A DNA stretch of 64,000 nucleotides from Streptomyces sp. RPA4-2 (GTDB lineage: Bacteria > Actinomycetota > Actinomycetes > Streptomycetales > Streptomycetaceae), in the NCBI RefSeq assembly GCF_012273515.2, contig NZ_CP050975.2, positions 558,001 through 622,000 on the forward strand, given 5' to 3'. Below are positions 8,094 through 16,982 of this stretch, piece by piece; position 1 is the first letter of the stretch; every line of letters begins with the position of its first letter. The notes beneath the pieces were generated by a model. That model worked only from the letters and a program-made list of their open reading frames with translations. It ran no database searches and was not told where the DNA came from. A program made the translations under genes and the position numbers.

Positions 8094-11000
8094 ATGGGCG
8101 TGAAGCGGTGGCTGGAGGCGTGGCCGGTGTACCGGCAGCTCACCGGCACGGACCCGCTGGGCCGCGGCAAGGCGGCGCAGTCGGCCCGCTCCGCCGGTCT
8201 CGGTGCCCGCACGGAGACCGCGGACCGGGTGGTGAACTCGGTGTGCCCGTTCTGCGCGGTGGGCTGCGCCCAGCGCGTCTACGTGAAGGACGAGCGCGTC
8301 ATCCAGATCGAGGGCGACCCCGACAGCCCTATCTCCCGCGGCCGCCTGTGCCCCAAGGGCTCCGCCAGCAAGCAGCTCGTCACGGGACCGCAGCGCGAAC
8401 AGCACGTCCTCTACCGGCCGCCGTACGGCACCGAGTGGCAGCGCCTCGACCTGGAGACCGCCGTGGACATGGTGGCCGACCGGGTGCTCGACGCCCGCCG
8501 CAAGGGCTGGCAGGACACCGACGAGAACGGCAGGACGCTCCGCCGCACCATGGGCCTGGCCAGCCTCGGCGGCGCGGCGCTGGACAACGAGGAGAACTAC
8601 CTCATCAAGAAGCTGTTCACGGCCCTCGGCGCGTTGCAGATCGAGAACCAGGCCCGTATTTGACACTCCGCCACGGTTCCCGGTCTGGGAGCCTCGCTCG
8701 GACGTGGCGGCGCCACGGACTACCTGCAGGACCTCGTCAACACCGACTGCATCATCATCATGGGCTCGAACATGGCCGAGGCCCATCCCGTCGGGTTCCA
8801 GTGGGTGACCGAGGCCAAGGCACGCGGCGCCAGGGTCATCCACATCGATCCCCGCTTCACCCGCACCAGCGCGCACGCCGACCAGCACGTCACCATCAGG
8901 GCGGGGACCGACATCGCGTTCCTGGGCGGCGTGATCAACCACATCCTCGGCCACGACCTGGACTTCCGTGAGTACGTACGGGCGTACACCAACGCCCCCT
9001 TCCTGGTGAACGAGCGGTTCCGGGACACCGAGGACCTGGACGGACTGTTCAGCGGCTACGACCCGCACAGCGCGGCGTACGACGCGTCGAGCTGGTCGTA
9101 CGCGAGCGTCACGGCGCAGGAGCGGCCGGGCAGGCACGCGAAGGAGACGTCCGAGCCGTACCAGCACGGTGCCAAGGGCCCGTTCGTCGAGGACGCCGAG
9201 GGGGACATCGAGGCCGACCCCACCCTGGAGCATCCCCGCTGTGTGTTCCAGGTGCTCAAACGGCACTTCGCGCGGTACACGCCGGAGATGGTGGAACGCG
9301 TCTGCGGGGTACCGCGGGAGCTGTTCCTCGACGTGTGCCGGGCCTGGACGGAGAACTCCGGCCGGGAGCGGACCACCGCCCTGGTCTACAGCGTCGGCTG
9401 GACCCAGCACTCGGTGGGCGCCCAGTACATCCGGGCGGGGTCGATCGTGCAGCTCCTGCTGGGCAACATCGGCCGGCCGGGAAGTGGGATCTTCGCGCTG
9501 CGCGGTCACGCCAGCATCCAGGGCTCCACGGACATCCCCACCCTGTTCAACCTGCTGCCGGGCTACCTGCCGATGGCCGACACCAGCCACGAGAACCTGG
9601 CCGGCTACCTGGACGTCGTCCGCGGCCGGCAGCAGAAGGGGTTCTGGGGCGACGCCGACGCCTACATGGTGTCGCTGCTCAAGGAGTACTGGGGCGACGC
9701 CGCGACGGCGGAGAACGACTACTGCTTCGACTACCTGCCCCGGATCAACGGCGACCACGGCACGTACCGCACCGTGATGGACATGGTCGACGGGAAGGTG
9801 TTCGGCTACTTCCTGCTCGGCCAGAACCCGGCGGTGGGCTCGGCCCACGGCCGTCTGCAGCGCCTCGGCATGGCGAACCTCGACTGGCTGGTCGTCCGCG
9901 ACCTCGTCATGATCGAGAGCGCCTCGTTCTGGAAGGACGCGCCGGAGATCGAGACCGGCGAGATCGTCACCGAGCGCTGCCGCACGGAGGTGTTCTTCTT
10001 CCCCGCGTCCTCGCACGTCGAGAAGGCCGGCACCTTCACCCAGACACAGCGGATGCTGCAGTGGCGCGACCAGGCCGTGGAACCCTCCGGGGACCGGCGC
10101 TCCGAGCTGTGGTTCTTCCACCAGCTCGCCGTACGCATCAAGCAGCGGCTGGCCGGCTCGACCGACGAACGCGACCGCCCGGTCCTCGACCTCGCGTGGG
10201 ACTACGAGGTCGAGGGCGGCGAGCCCTCTCCCGCGGACGTGCTGCGCCACATCAACGGCATCGACCTGCGCACCGGCCGCACCGTCGACGGCTACCCCGA
10301 CCTCAGGGCCGACGGCAGCACCGCCTGCGGCTGCTGGATCTACAGCGGCGTGTACGCCGGGGAGACCAACCAGTCCCGCCGGCGCACCTCCCGCCTCGAG
10401 TCGGGGCCGTACGACGCGGAGTGGGGCTGGACCTGGCCGCTCAACCGCCGCGTGCTCTACAACCGCGCCTCGGCCGACCCGGACGGGCGTCCCTGGAGCG
10501 AGCGGAAGAAGCTGATCTGGTGGGACGAGGAAGCCGGCGAGTGGACCGGCAACGACACGCCGGACTTCGAGCGCACCAAACCGCCGCACTACCGGCCGCC
10601 CGCGGGAGCGTCGGGCCCGGAAGCACTCAGCGGCAGCGACGCGTTCATCATGATGCGCGACGGCAAGGCATGGCTCTTCGCCCCGGCCGGGCTCGCCGAC
10701 GGACCACTGCCGACGCACTACGAACCGCACGAGTCGCCGATGCGCAACCTGCTCTACGGGCAGCAGGGCAACCCGGTGCGCAAGGTGTACGGACGCCCCG
10801 ACAACCCGTCCAACCCGGCACCGCCGGAGGCGCACACCCAGGTGTTCCCCTACGTGTTCACCGCGGCCCGGCTGACGGAGCACCACACGGCCGGGGCCAT
10901 GAGCCGCCAACTCCCCTACCTGGCGGAACTCCAGCCGGCGCTGTTCGTCGAGGTGTCACCGGAACTGGCGCGGGAACGCGGCCTGCACCACCTGGACTGG

Positions 11001-11387
11001 GCCCACGTCATCACCAGCCGGACGGCCGTCGACGCGCGCGTGGTCGTCACGGACCGCATGGCGCCACTGCGGATCGACGGCCGCGTCGTCCACCAGGTCT
11101 GGATGCCGTACCACTGGGGCTCGACGGGCCTCACCACGGGCGACGTGGTCAACGACCTGATCGGCGTGGTGGCCGACCCGAACGTGTTCATCCAGGAGAG
11201 CAAGGTGCTGACCTGCGACGTACGGCCGGGGCGGCGTCCGCGGGGGCCGGCCCTGCTCGCCTACGTGCGGGAGTACCGCCGTCGGGCCGGCATCACCACG
11301 GAGACCGGCACCCGTATCGCGACGGCGGGCGGCCATACCGAGCGTGCCCACACCGAACCGGACGACCGGCCGGAGGAACCGTCATGA
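8094..11387 (+). CDS. fdhA: Formate dehydrogenase catalytic subunit, selenoprotein (UGA = Sec190)
   Basis: A molybdenum/tungsten formate dehydrogenase large subunit of about 1097 residues, read through an in-frame TGA at 8661-8663. Cys51, Cys54, Cys58 and Cys86 bind a [4Fe-4S] cluster. The TGA follows ENQARI and precedes HSATVPGLG, where family members have Sec or Cys ligating the metal. A SECIS hairpin follows at 8675-8693, and selA, selB, tRNA-Sec and selD lie downstream. The frame continues open to 11387 with full homology (GSNMAEAHPVGFQW, LLGNIGRPGSGIFALRGHASIQG). The start ATG has AAGGAG 7 nt upstream; no twin-arginine signal is seen. It overlaps fdhB by 4 bp. Annotation programs that treat TGA as stop will split this gene in two. 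Confidence 0.95.
8661..8693 (+). promoter_or_regulatory. Bacterial SECIS element with the Sec UGA codon
   Basis: The UGA at 8661-8663 is followed 11 nt later by a perfect 7-bp hairpin: GGTTCCC (8675-8681) and GGGAGCC (8687-8693), with one G-U pair, around the loop GGTCT (8682-8686). The distance and the GGUC apical loop match the SelB-binding element of E. coli fdhF. This element would recruit SelB with selenocysteyl-tRNA during translation of fdhA. Confidence 0.92.
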
Positions 11388-12403
11388 CGAGCGAGAACAG
11401 CTTCCACGGTCCGCTCGCGGACCCGGCCGGGGACGCCGGCCACCGCGACCACCCGCCGCGGGTGGGCTTCTTCACCGACACGTCCGTCTGCATCGGCTGC
11501 AAGGCCTGCGAGGTGGCCTGCAAGGAGTGGAACGGCATCCCGGAGGACGGCATCGACCTGCTGGGCATGTCCTTCGACAACACCGGCATGCTGGGCGCCA
11601 GTTCGTGGCGGCACGTCGCCTTCATCGAGCAGGAGCGGCCACTGGGCGAACAGGACGCCGGGCTCACCGACCTGCCCGTCGGTCCGTCCAGCACCGAGGG
11701 CACGCCCGAGATCGTGGCGGACGCCCTGGAGGTCGCCAAGCGCGGTGGCGGCGACCTCGGCACCGCACCCGTGGACCTGGGCTTCCCCTCCTTCGGCCTG
11801 CCCGGCGCCGGGACGGGCGCGGAGAACCGCACCCAGTTCCGCTGGCTGATGTCCTCGGACGTGTGCAAGCACTGCACCCACGCAGGCTGCCTCGACGTGT
11901 GTCCCACCGGCGCCCTGTTCCGCACCGAGTTCGGCACCGTGGTGGTGCAGCCCGACATCTGCAACGGCTGCGGCTACTGCGTGTCCGGCTGCCCCTACGG
12001 TGTCATCGACCGGCGGCCCGACGACGGGCGCGCCTGGAAGTGCACCATGTGCTACGACCGGCTGCGCGACGGGCTGGAACCGGCGTGCGCCAAAGCGTGC
12101 CCCACCGAGTCCATCCAGTTCGGCCCCCTGGACGAACTGCGCGAGCGCGCCGACCGACGCCTCGCGACGCTGCACGAGGCAGGAGTGCCCGAGGCCCAGC
12201 TCTACGGCCGCGACCCCGAGGACGGCGTCGGCGGCGACGGCGCGTTCTTCCTGCTGCTGGACGAACCCGAGGTGTACGGGCTGCCACCGGACCCGGTCGT
12301 GCCGACCCGCGATCTGATGTCGATGTGGAAGCACGCGGGCGCGGCGGCGTCCGCTCTGCTGGCCGTCTCGGCGGCCGTGTTCCTGGGCGGGGGACGGCGA
12401 TGA
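11384..12403 (+). CDS. fdhB: Formate dehydrogenase iron-sulfur subunit
   Basis: A 339-residue ferredoxin-like electron-transfer subunit. It contains four cysteine clusters for four [4Fe-4S] centres (CIGCKACEVACKEW, CKHCTHAGCLDVCP, CNGCGYCVSGCP, CTMC with CAKACP). This is the arrangement of FdnH/FdoH-type subunits, which pass electrons from the formate site to the membrane. A C-terminal hydrophobic helix (ASALLAVSAAVFLGGG) probably anchors it. ATGA overlaps couple it to fdhA upstream and to the membrane subunit downstream. A stretch of roughly 80 residues between the first and second clusters is longer than the minimal ferredoxin fold. Confidence 0.93.
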   Translation: MTSENSFHGPLADPAGDAGHRDHPPRVGFFTDTSVCIGCKACEVACKEWNGIPEDGIDLLGMSFDNTGMLGASSWRHVAFIEQERPLGEQDAGLTDLPVGPSSTEGTPEIVADALEVAKRGGGDLGTAPVDLGFPSFGLPGAGTGAENRTQFRWLMSSDVCKHCTHAGCLDVCPTGALFRTEFGTVVVQPDICNGCGYCVSGCPYGVIDRRPDDGRAWKCTMCYDRLRDGLEPACAKACPTESIQFGPLDELRERADRRLATLHEAGVPEAQLYGRDPEDGVGGDGAFFLLLDEPEVYGLPPDPVVPTRDLMSMWKHAGAAASALLAVSAAVFLGGGRR

Positions 12404-13434
12404 GCGAGGACGGGACGACCAGGCGCGGCGGGCATCGCCCCGGCCGGCGAAAGGGCCGGGGAAGGGACGACGACGGGAGCCGCGAGCAGTCCATGGTGCC
12501 GCGCGCGGAGTTCCGCTCCTACTACGGGCGTCCGGTGCTCAAGCCGCCGGTGTGGGAGTGGAAGATCCCCGCGTACCTGTTCACCGGCGGACTGTCGGCG
12601 GGCGCCGCGCTGCTCGCGGCCGGCGCGGACCTGACGGCGCGTCCCCGGCTGCGGCGGGCGGGCCGCGTCGGGGGCTTCGCCGCCCTGCTGGTCAGCATGT
12701 ACCTGCTGGTGGCGGACCTCGGCCGGCCCGCGCGGTTCCACCACATGATGAGGGTCGCCAAGCCGAGCTCACCGATGTCCGTGGGCACCTGGATCCTCAT
12801 CGCCTACGGGCCCGGCAGCGCGCTGGCGGCCACGGCCGAGATGCTGCCCGCAACCTGGCGCGCCACGACGCCGGGGCGGCTGCTGCGTCTGGCGGCCCGT
12901 CCGGCCGGCCTCTCCGCGGCCCTGTTCGCCCCCGGCGTCGCCTCGTACACGGCGGTCCTGCTCTCGCAGACGGCGGTGCCCGCGTGGCACGACGCCCGTA
13001 GCGAGCTGCCCTTCGTGTTCACCGGTTCCGCGGCGGCCAGTGCCGGGGGCCTCGGCATGGTGCTGGTTCCGGTGACGGAGGCGGGCCCCGCACGACGGTT
13101 CGCCGCGGTGGGTGCGGCGGCGGAGATCGTCGCCGCGCGGCTCATCGACCGGCGCCCCGGCTTCGTGACCCGGGCGTACACCACCGGCCACCCGCACCAC
13201 CTGCGCAGAGCGTCCGAGTTCCTCACCCTGGCCGGCGCGGTCACCGCGCTCACCCTCGCCCGGCGCAGCCGCGCGGCCGCCGCCGTGGGCGGACTGGCCC
13301 TGATGGCGGGCAGCGTCCTGCAGCGCTTCGGCACCTTCGAGGCGGGTGTGACATCCACCAAGGACCCCGCCTACGTGGTGAAGCCGCAACGCGAACGTCT
13401 CGACGCTCGCCGCGAGGAGCGGGACGGGGAGTGA
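12400..13434 (+). CDS. NrfD/PsrC-like membrane subunit of formate dehydrogenase
   Basis: A 344-residue polytopic membrane protein. After a basic N-terminal tail of about 45 residues come several hydrophobic segments (YLFTGGLSAGAALLAAGADL, VGGFAALLVSMYLLVADLG and later ones). The conserved LGRPARFHHMMRVAKPSSPMS and GTFEAGVTSTKDPAYVV are typical of the NrfD family, which passes electrons to or from menaquinone and usually carries no haem. Its ATG overlaps the fdhB stop by 4 bp. It therefore replaces the cytochrome b subunit (FdnI) of the enterobacterial enzyme. Formate oxidation would thus feed the quinone pool. Confidence 0.88.
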   Translation: MSEDGTTRRGGHRPGRRKGRGRDDDGSREQSMVPRAEFRSYYGRPVLKPPVWEWKIPAYLFTGGLSAGAALLAAGADLTARPRLRRAGRVGGFAALLVSMYLLVADLGRPARFHHMMRVAKPSSPMSVGTWILIAYGPGSALAATAEMLPATWRATTPGRLLRLAARPAGLSAALFAPGVASYTAVLLSQTAVPAWHDARSELPFVFTGSAAASAGGLGMVLVPVTEAGPARRFAAVGAAAEIVAARLIDRRPGFVTRAYTTGHPHHLRRASEFLTLAGAVTALTLARRSRAAAAVGGLALMAGSVLQRFGTFEAGVTSTKDPAYVVKPQRERLDARREERDGE

Positions 13435-13593
13435 TCTCGTCCCACCGTGGACACGGGCACCGTCGTGGTCCCGCGATCGGGTCCGGCCCGCCGCCTCTCC
13501 GGGCCTCTCCGGGTCCCTCCGGTGTGGCGCGGACGCCGGGGGCACCGGCCGCCATAGCCTGACAGCGTCTCAGTCGGCAGGGCCACAGCGAAA

Positions 13594-14967
13594 GTGCACG
13601 AGATGGACCGCGACCACGCCTGCGCCACGGACGCCGCCCCGCCCGTCGACGAGCCGCGTCGGCTGCCCCGTACCGACGTGTTGCTGGCCGATCCCCGGCT
13701 GACCGCGGCGGCGCGACGGCTGGGACGGGAGCTGGTCAAGGACGTGGTCGCCAGGGTGCAGACACGGGCGAGGGCGGGCGAGGTGCCCATCGGTGAGATC
13801 GCCGATCATGCCGTCGCTGCCCTGCCGGCCACCGCGTCCGCCCTGCGCCCGGTCATCAACGCCACCGGTGTGCTGCTCCACACCAACCTGGGCCGCGCCG
13901 CGCTCTCGCAGGCGGCACGCGACGCCGTACTGGCCGTCTCCGGTACGACGGACGTGGAACTCGACCTCACCACCGGAGCCCGTGCCCGGCGGGGCTCGTC
14001 CACGCTCGACGCCCTGCTGCGTTCGGTGCCGGCCGCCGAGGCCGCACACGTGGTCAACAACGGCGCGGCCGCGCTGGCACTCGCCGCCACCGCGCTCGCC
14101 CAGGGGCGGGAGATCATCGTCAGTCGCGGCGAGATGGTGGAGATCGGGGACGGTTTCCGCCTGCCCGACCTGCTGGAGTCCACCGGCGCCCGGCTGCGCG
14201 AGGTCGGCACGACCAACCGCACGACGCCCGCCGACTATGCCGCGGCCGTGGGACCGGACACCGGCTTCATCCTCAAGGTCCACCCCTCCAACTTCCGTGT
14301 CACCGGCTTCACCCGGGAGACGTCCGTGGCCGAGCTGGCCCCGCTCGGCGTGCCCGTGGTCGCGGACATCGGCTCGGGCCTGCTCACCCCGGAACCGGTG
14401 CTGCCCGGGGAACCCGACGCCACGGGTTGGCTGCGCGCCGGGGCGTCCCTGGTCACCGCCAGCGGCGACAAGCTGCTCGGCGGACCACAGTGCGGGCTGC
14501 TGCTGGGCGACGCCGAGCTGGTACGACGGTTGGCCCGGCATCCCCTGGCCCGCGCGCTGCGCGTGGACAAGCTGACGCTGGCGGCCCTGGAGGCGACGGT
14601 GCGCGGCCCGGAGCCCCCGACTCTGACCGCGTTGCGCGCCGACCCCGTGGAGCTGCGGCGGCGCGCCGAACGTCTCGCGGAGGAGCTGCGGGCGGACGGG
14701 GTCGACAGCCGGGCCGTCGACACCGAGGCGGTGGTCGGCGGGGGCGGCGCGCCCGGAGTGACGCTGCCGAGCGCCGCCGTGTCCCTGCCCGTCGAGTACG
14801 CGGCCCTGCTGCGCGGCACGGACCCCGCCGTGCTGGCCCGAGTCGGGGACGGCCGCTGCCTGCTCGACCTGCGGGCGGTGCCGGTGGACGTCGACGCACG
14901 GCTGGCGGAGGCGGTACGCCGGGCCGGAGCCTCCCGAGGGACGGCCGGGCGGGGAACGGGAACCTGA
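13594..14967 (+). CDS. selA: L-seryl-tRNA(Sec) selenium transferase
   Basis: A 457-residue PLP enzyme that converts seryl-tRNA(Sec) to selenocysteyl-tRNA(Sec) using selenophosphate. VINATGVLLHTNLGRA, VNNGAAALALA and the PLP lysine Lys293 in TASGDKLLGGPQCG are diagnostic of bacterial SelA. The start is taken at the GTG at 13594; the ATG at 13603 is equally plausible, as neither has a strong ribosome site. It lies 159 bp after the formate dehydrogenase genes and 2 bp before selB, so selA and selB are probably translated from one message. Confidence 0.95.
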   Translation: MHEMDRDHACATDAAPPVDEPRRLPRTDVLLADPRLTAAARRLGRELVKDVVARVQTRARAGEVPIGEIADHAVAALPATASALRPVINATGVLLHTNLGRAALSQAARDAVLAVSGTTDVELDLTTGARARRGSSTLDALLRSVPAAEAAHVVNNGAAALALAATALAQGREIIVSRGEMVEIGDGFRLPDLLESTGARLREVGTTNRTTPADYAAAVGPDTGFILKVHPSNFRVTGFTRETSVAELAPLGVPVVADIGSGLLTPEPVLPGEPDATGWLRAGASLVTASGDKLLGGPQCGLLLGDAELVRRLARHPLARALRVDKLTLAALEATVRGPEPPTLTALRADPVELRRRAERLAEELRADGVDSRAVDTEAVVGGGGAPGVTLPSAAVSLPVEYAALLRGTDPAVLARVGDGRCLLDLRAVPVDVDARLAEAVRRAGASRGTAGRGTGT

Positions 14968-14969
14968 CC

Positions 14970-16832
14970 ATGCACGTCATCGCCACCGCGGGCCACGTCG
15001 ACCACGGCAAGTCCGCGCTGCTGCGCGCCCTGACCGGAATGGAGCCCGACCGCTGGGCGGAGGAGCGGCGTCGGGGTATGACGCTGGACCTGGGCTTCGT
15101 GTGGACGCGGCTGCCCGGAGCGGGTGACGTCGCGTTCGTGGACGTGCCGGGACACGAGCGCCTCGTGGGCAACATGCTGGCCGGGGTCGGCCCCGTCCCC
15201 GCCGTCCTCTTCGTCGTCGCGGCGGACCAGGGCTGGCAACCGCAGTCCGAGGAACATCTGTCCGTCCTCGACGCGCTCGGCGTACGCCATGGCGTGCTCG
15301 CCGTCTCCCGCTGCGACCTCGCCGAACCGGACGCGGCCCGCGCGCAGGCGCTCACCCGGATCGCCGAGACCTCTCTCGGCGAACTGCCGAGCGTGGCCGT
15401 CAGCGCGGTGACGGGCACCGGCCTCGACGCGCTGCGCACCTGTCTGGTCCGGCTGGCCGGCGAGCTGCCCGCCCCGGACCGTGCCGCGGACGTACGACTG
15501 TGGGTGGACCGCGCGTTCACGGTGCGAGGCCATGGCACGGTCGTGACCGGCACCCTCGGCGCGGGCACCGTACGCGTCGGCGATCGGCTCCAACTCGCCT
15601 GTGGCGAGCAGCTGGTGCGGGTACGCGGGCTGGAATGTCTCAAGGAGCCGCGGCGGGAGGCCGGCGCGGTCGCCCGGGTGGCGGTCAACGTGACCGGGCC
15701 GGGCGCCGGGAGCCTGCGCCGCGGCGACGCGTTGCTCACCCCCGGCCGGTGGCTGACCACCGACACCGTGGACGTACGGCTGCGGGGCGCCGGGGCCCGT
15801 GATCTGCCGCGCGAACTCACGCTGCACGCGGGCTCCGCGGCGGTGCCGGTGACGGTCCGCCCGCTCGGCGAGAGCTCCGCACGCCTGCGTCTTGCCGCAC
15901 CGCTGCCGCTGCGCGTCGGCGATGCCGCGCTGCTGCGCGACCCCGGCCGGCACCGCGTCCCTGCGGGGCTCAGCGTGCTCGACGTCCGCCCGCCGCGACT
16001 GACCCGGCGGGGCGCGGCGGCCGCCCGCGACCGGGAGCTGCGGGCGACGCCGGGACGGACCGACGGAGCCGAGGAAGTACGCCGTCGCGGTCTGATCCGC
16101 CGCTCGGAGCTGCTCGCCATGGGTGTACGGCCGCCGACCGACCCGGTCACCGGGGAGTGGCTGGCGGACCCGGCCCACTGGTCGGCTCTGCGCGAGCGCC
16201 TCGGCGACGCGGTGGAGGAACACGCCGCCCGCAACCCCCTGGAGCCCGGCATGCCCCTGGAGACGGCACGCCAGGTGCTCGGCCTGCCTGAACGCGGCCT
16301 CGTCGACGCGCTGTTGGCACAGTCGCCGGAGTTGCGGCACGTCGACGGCCGGGTGTACGGCAGCCAGGCCCGTCCGGCGCTCCCGCCCCAGGCCGTGGCC
16401 GCCGTCGAGGCCGTGCGCGCGGACCTCGCCCGTGCACCGTTCCGCGCCCCCGAGGCCGAAAGGCTGCGCGAACTCGGCCTCACACCAAAGCTGTTGGCGG
16501 CCGCCGAGGCCGCGGGGGCGCTGTTGCGGATCAGCGGGGGCATCGTGCTGATGCCGGGGGCGGACGTGCGGGCCGCGGCCGTCCTCGCGCGGCTGGAACA
16601 GCCCTTCACCACGAGCCAGGCGCGTCAGGCGCTGGACACCACGCGGCGGGTCGCCGTCCCGCTGCTCGAGTACCTGGACGAGCACGGGCGGACCGTTCGC
16701 GTGGACGGTTCGCTCCGCCGCTGCCGGGCCGGGGGCCCGGACCCCGAACGAGGCGGGCGCGACGCGCCGTTCGGCGGAGACGGACGGGAATCGAACCCGC
16801 CTGCCCGAGTTGCTCGGACACCTCGGTTTTGA
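14970..16832 (+). CDS. selB: Selenocysteine-specific translation elongation factor
   Basis: A 620-residue GTPase that delivers selenocysteyl-tRNA to UGA codons marked by SECIS. The N-terminal G domain starts MHVIATAGHVDHGKS and contains MTLDLGF and DVPGHE. Domains II and III follow, and winged-helix SECIS-binding repeats occupy roughly residues 370-590. The stop codon TGA (16830-16832) lies inside the tRNA-Sec gene on the other strand, so about the last 19 residues are encoded antisense to that tRNA. These residues look unlike a folded domain (GRESNPPARVARTPRF). The length (614 in E. coli) is nevertheless normal. No SECIS follows this UGA, so it should act as stop. Confidence 0.95.
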   Translation: MHVIATAGHVDHGKSALLRALTGMEPDRWAEERRRGMTLDLGFVWTRLPGAGDVAFVDVPGHERLVGNMLAGVGPVPAVLFVVAADQGWQPQSEEHLSVLDALGVRHGVLAVSRCDLAEPDAARAQALTRIAETSLGELPSVAVSAVTGTGLDALRTCLVRLAGELPAPDRAADVRLWVDRAFTVRGHGTVVTGTLGAGTVRVGDRLQLACGEQLVRVRGLECLKEPRREAGAVARVAVNVTGPGAGSLRRGDALLTPGRWLTTDTVDVRLRGAGARDLPRELTLHAGSAAVPVTVRPLGESSARLRLAAPLPLRVGDAALLRDPGRHRVPAGLSVLDVRPPRLTRRGAAAARDRELRATPGRTDGAEEVRRRGLIRRSELLAMGVRPPTDPVTGEWLADPAHWSALRERLGDAVEEHAARNPLEPGMPLETARQVLGLPERGLVDALLAQSPELRHVDGRVYGSQARPALPPQAVAAVEAVRADLARAPFRAPEAERLRELGLTPKLLAAAEAAGALLRISGGIVLMPGADVRAAAVLARLEQPFTTSQARQALDTTRRVAVPLLEYLDEHGRTVRVDGSLRRCRAGGPDPERGGRDAPFGGDGRESNPPARVARTPRF

Positions 16833-16867
16833 AGACCGGGAGGGCCACCAGGCACCCGTACGTCTCC
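16775..16867 (-). tRNA. selC: tRNA-Sec (anticodon UCA)
   Basis: The leftward sequence starts GGAGACG and ends CGTCTCC plus a G discriminator, giving a 7-bp acceptor match that can extend towards the 8-bp form typical of tRNA-Sec. The anticodon loop reads CTTCAAA (anticodon TCA, reading UGA) on a CGGT/ACCG stem. A long variable arm (CCGAG CAA CTCGG) and a T arm GCGGG TTCGATT CCCGT are clear. The length is about 93 nt and no CCA is encoded. It overlaps the 3' 58 bp of selB on the opposite strand and lies between selB and selD. Confidence 0.95.
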
Positions 16868-16881
16868 CCGCGGGCCGTCAT

Positions 16882-16916
16882 CGGTTCGATGCGCCGACCC
16901 TCCGGTCATCGAACCG
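16882..16916. repeat. Inverted repeat between tRNA-Sec and selD
   Basis: CGGTTCGATG (16882-16891) and CATCGAACCG (16907-16916) form a perfect 10-bp inverted repeat with a 15-nt spacer, 15 bp upstream of the tRNA-Sec 5' end. It could end selB transcription or regulate the leftward tRNA; a possible leftward -35 TTGACT lies at 16932-16937. Its role is unknown. Confidence 0.5.
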
Positions 16917-16982
16917 GCGCCCCACCCCGCAAGTCAACGCGCCACACGGCGCTCCCCCTCACATGCAAGGACCGATGCAGCG

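Noticed and set aside
8661..8663. TGA in fdhA taken as a true stop, making fdhA a pseudogene
   Set aside because: The position is the known Sec/Cys site, a GGUC-loop SECIS follows at the correct distance, homology continues in frame, and all sel genes are adjacent.
6609..10910. A 1433-codon open frame antisense to the desulfurase and fdhA genes
   Set aside because: It is the complement of well-supported coding sequence in very high GC DNA. Its translation is rich in Val, Arg, Gly and Ala without any family motif.
9335..12403. A continuous 1022-codon rightward frame fusing part of fdhA with fdhB
   Set aside because: Only the part from 11384 is fdhB. The upstream part is the wrong frame of fdhA and shows Arg/Pro/Gly-rich nonsense.
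16830..16832. The selB UGA as a second selenocysteine codon
   Set aside because: No hairpin with a GGUC-type loop follows at SECIS distance, and SelB already has the family length at this point.
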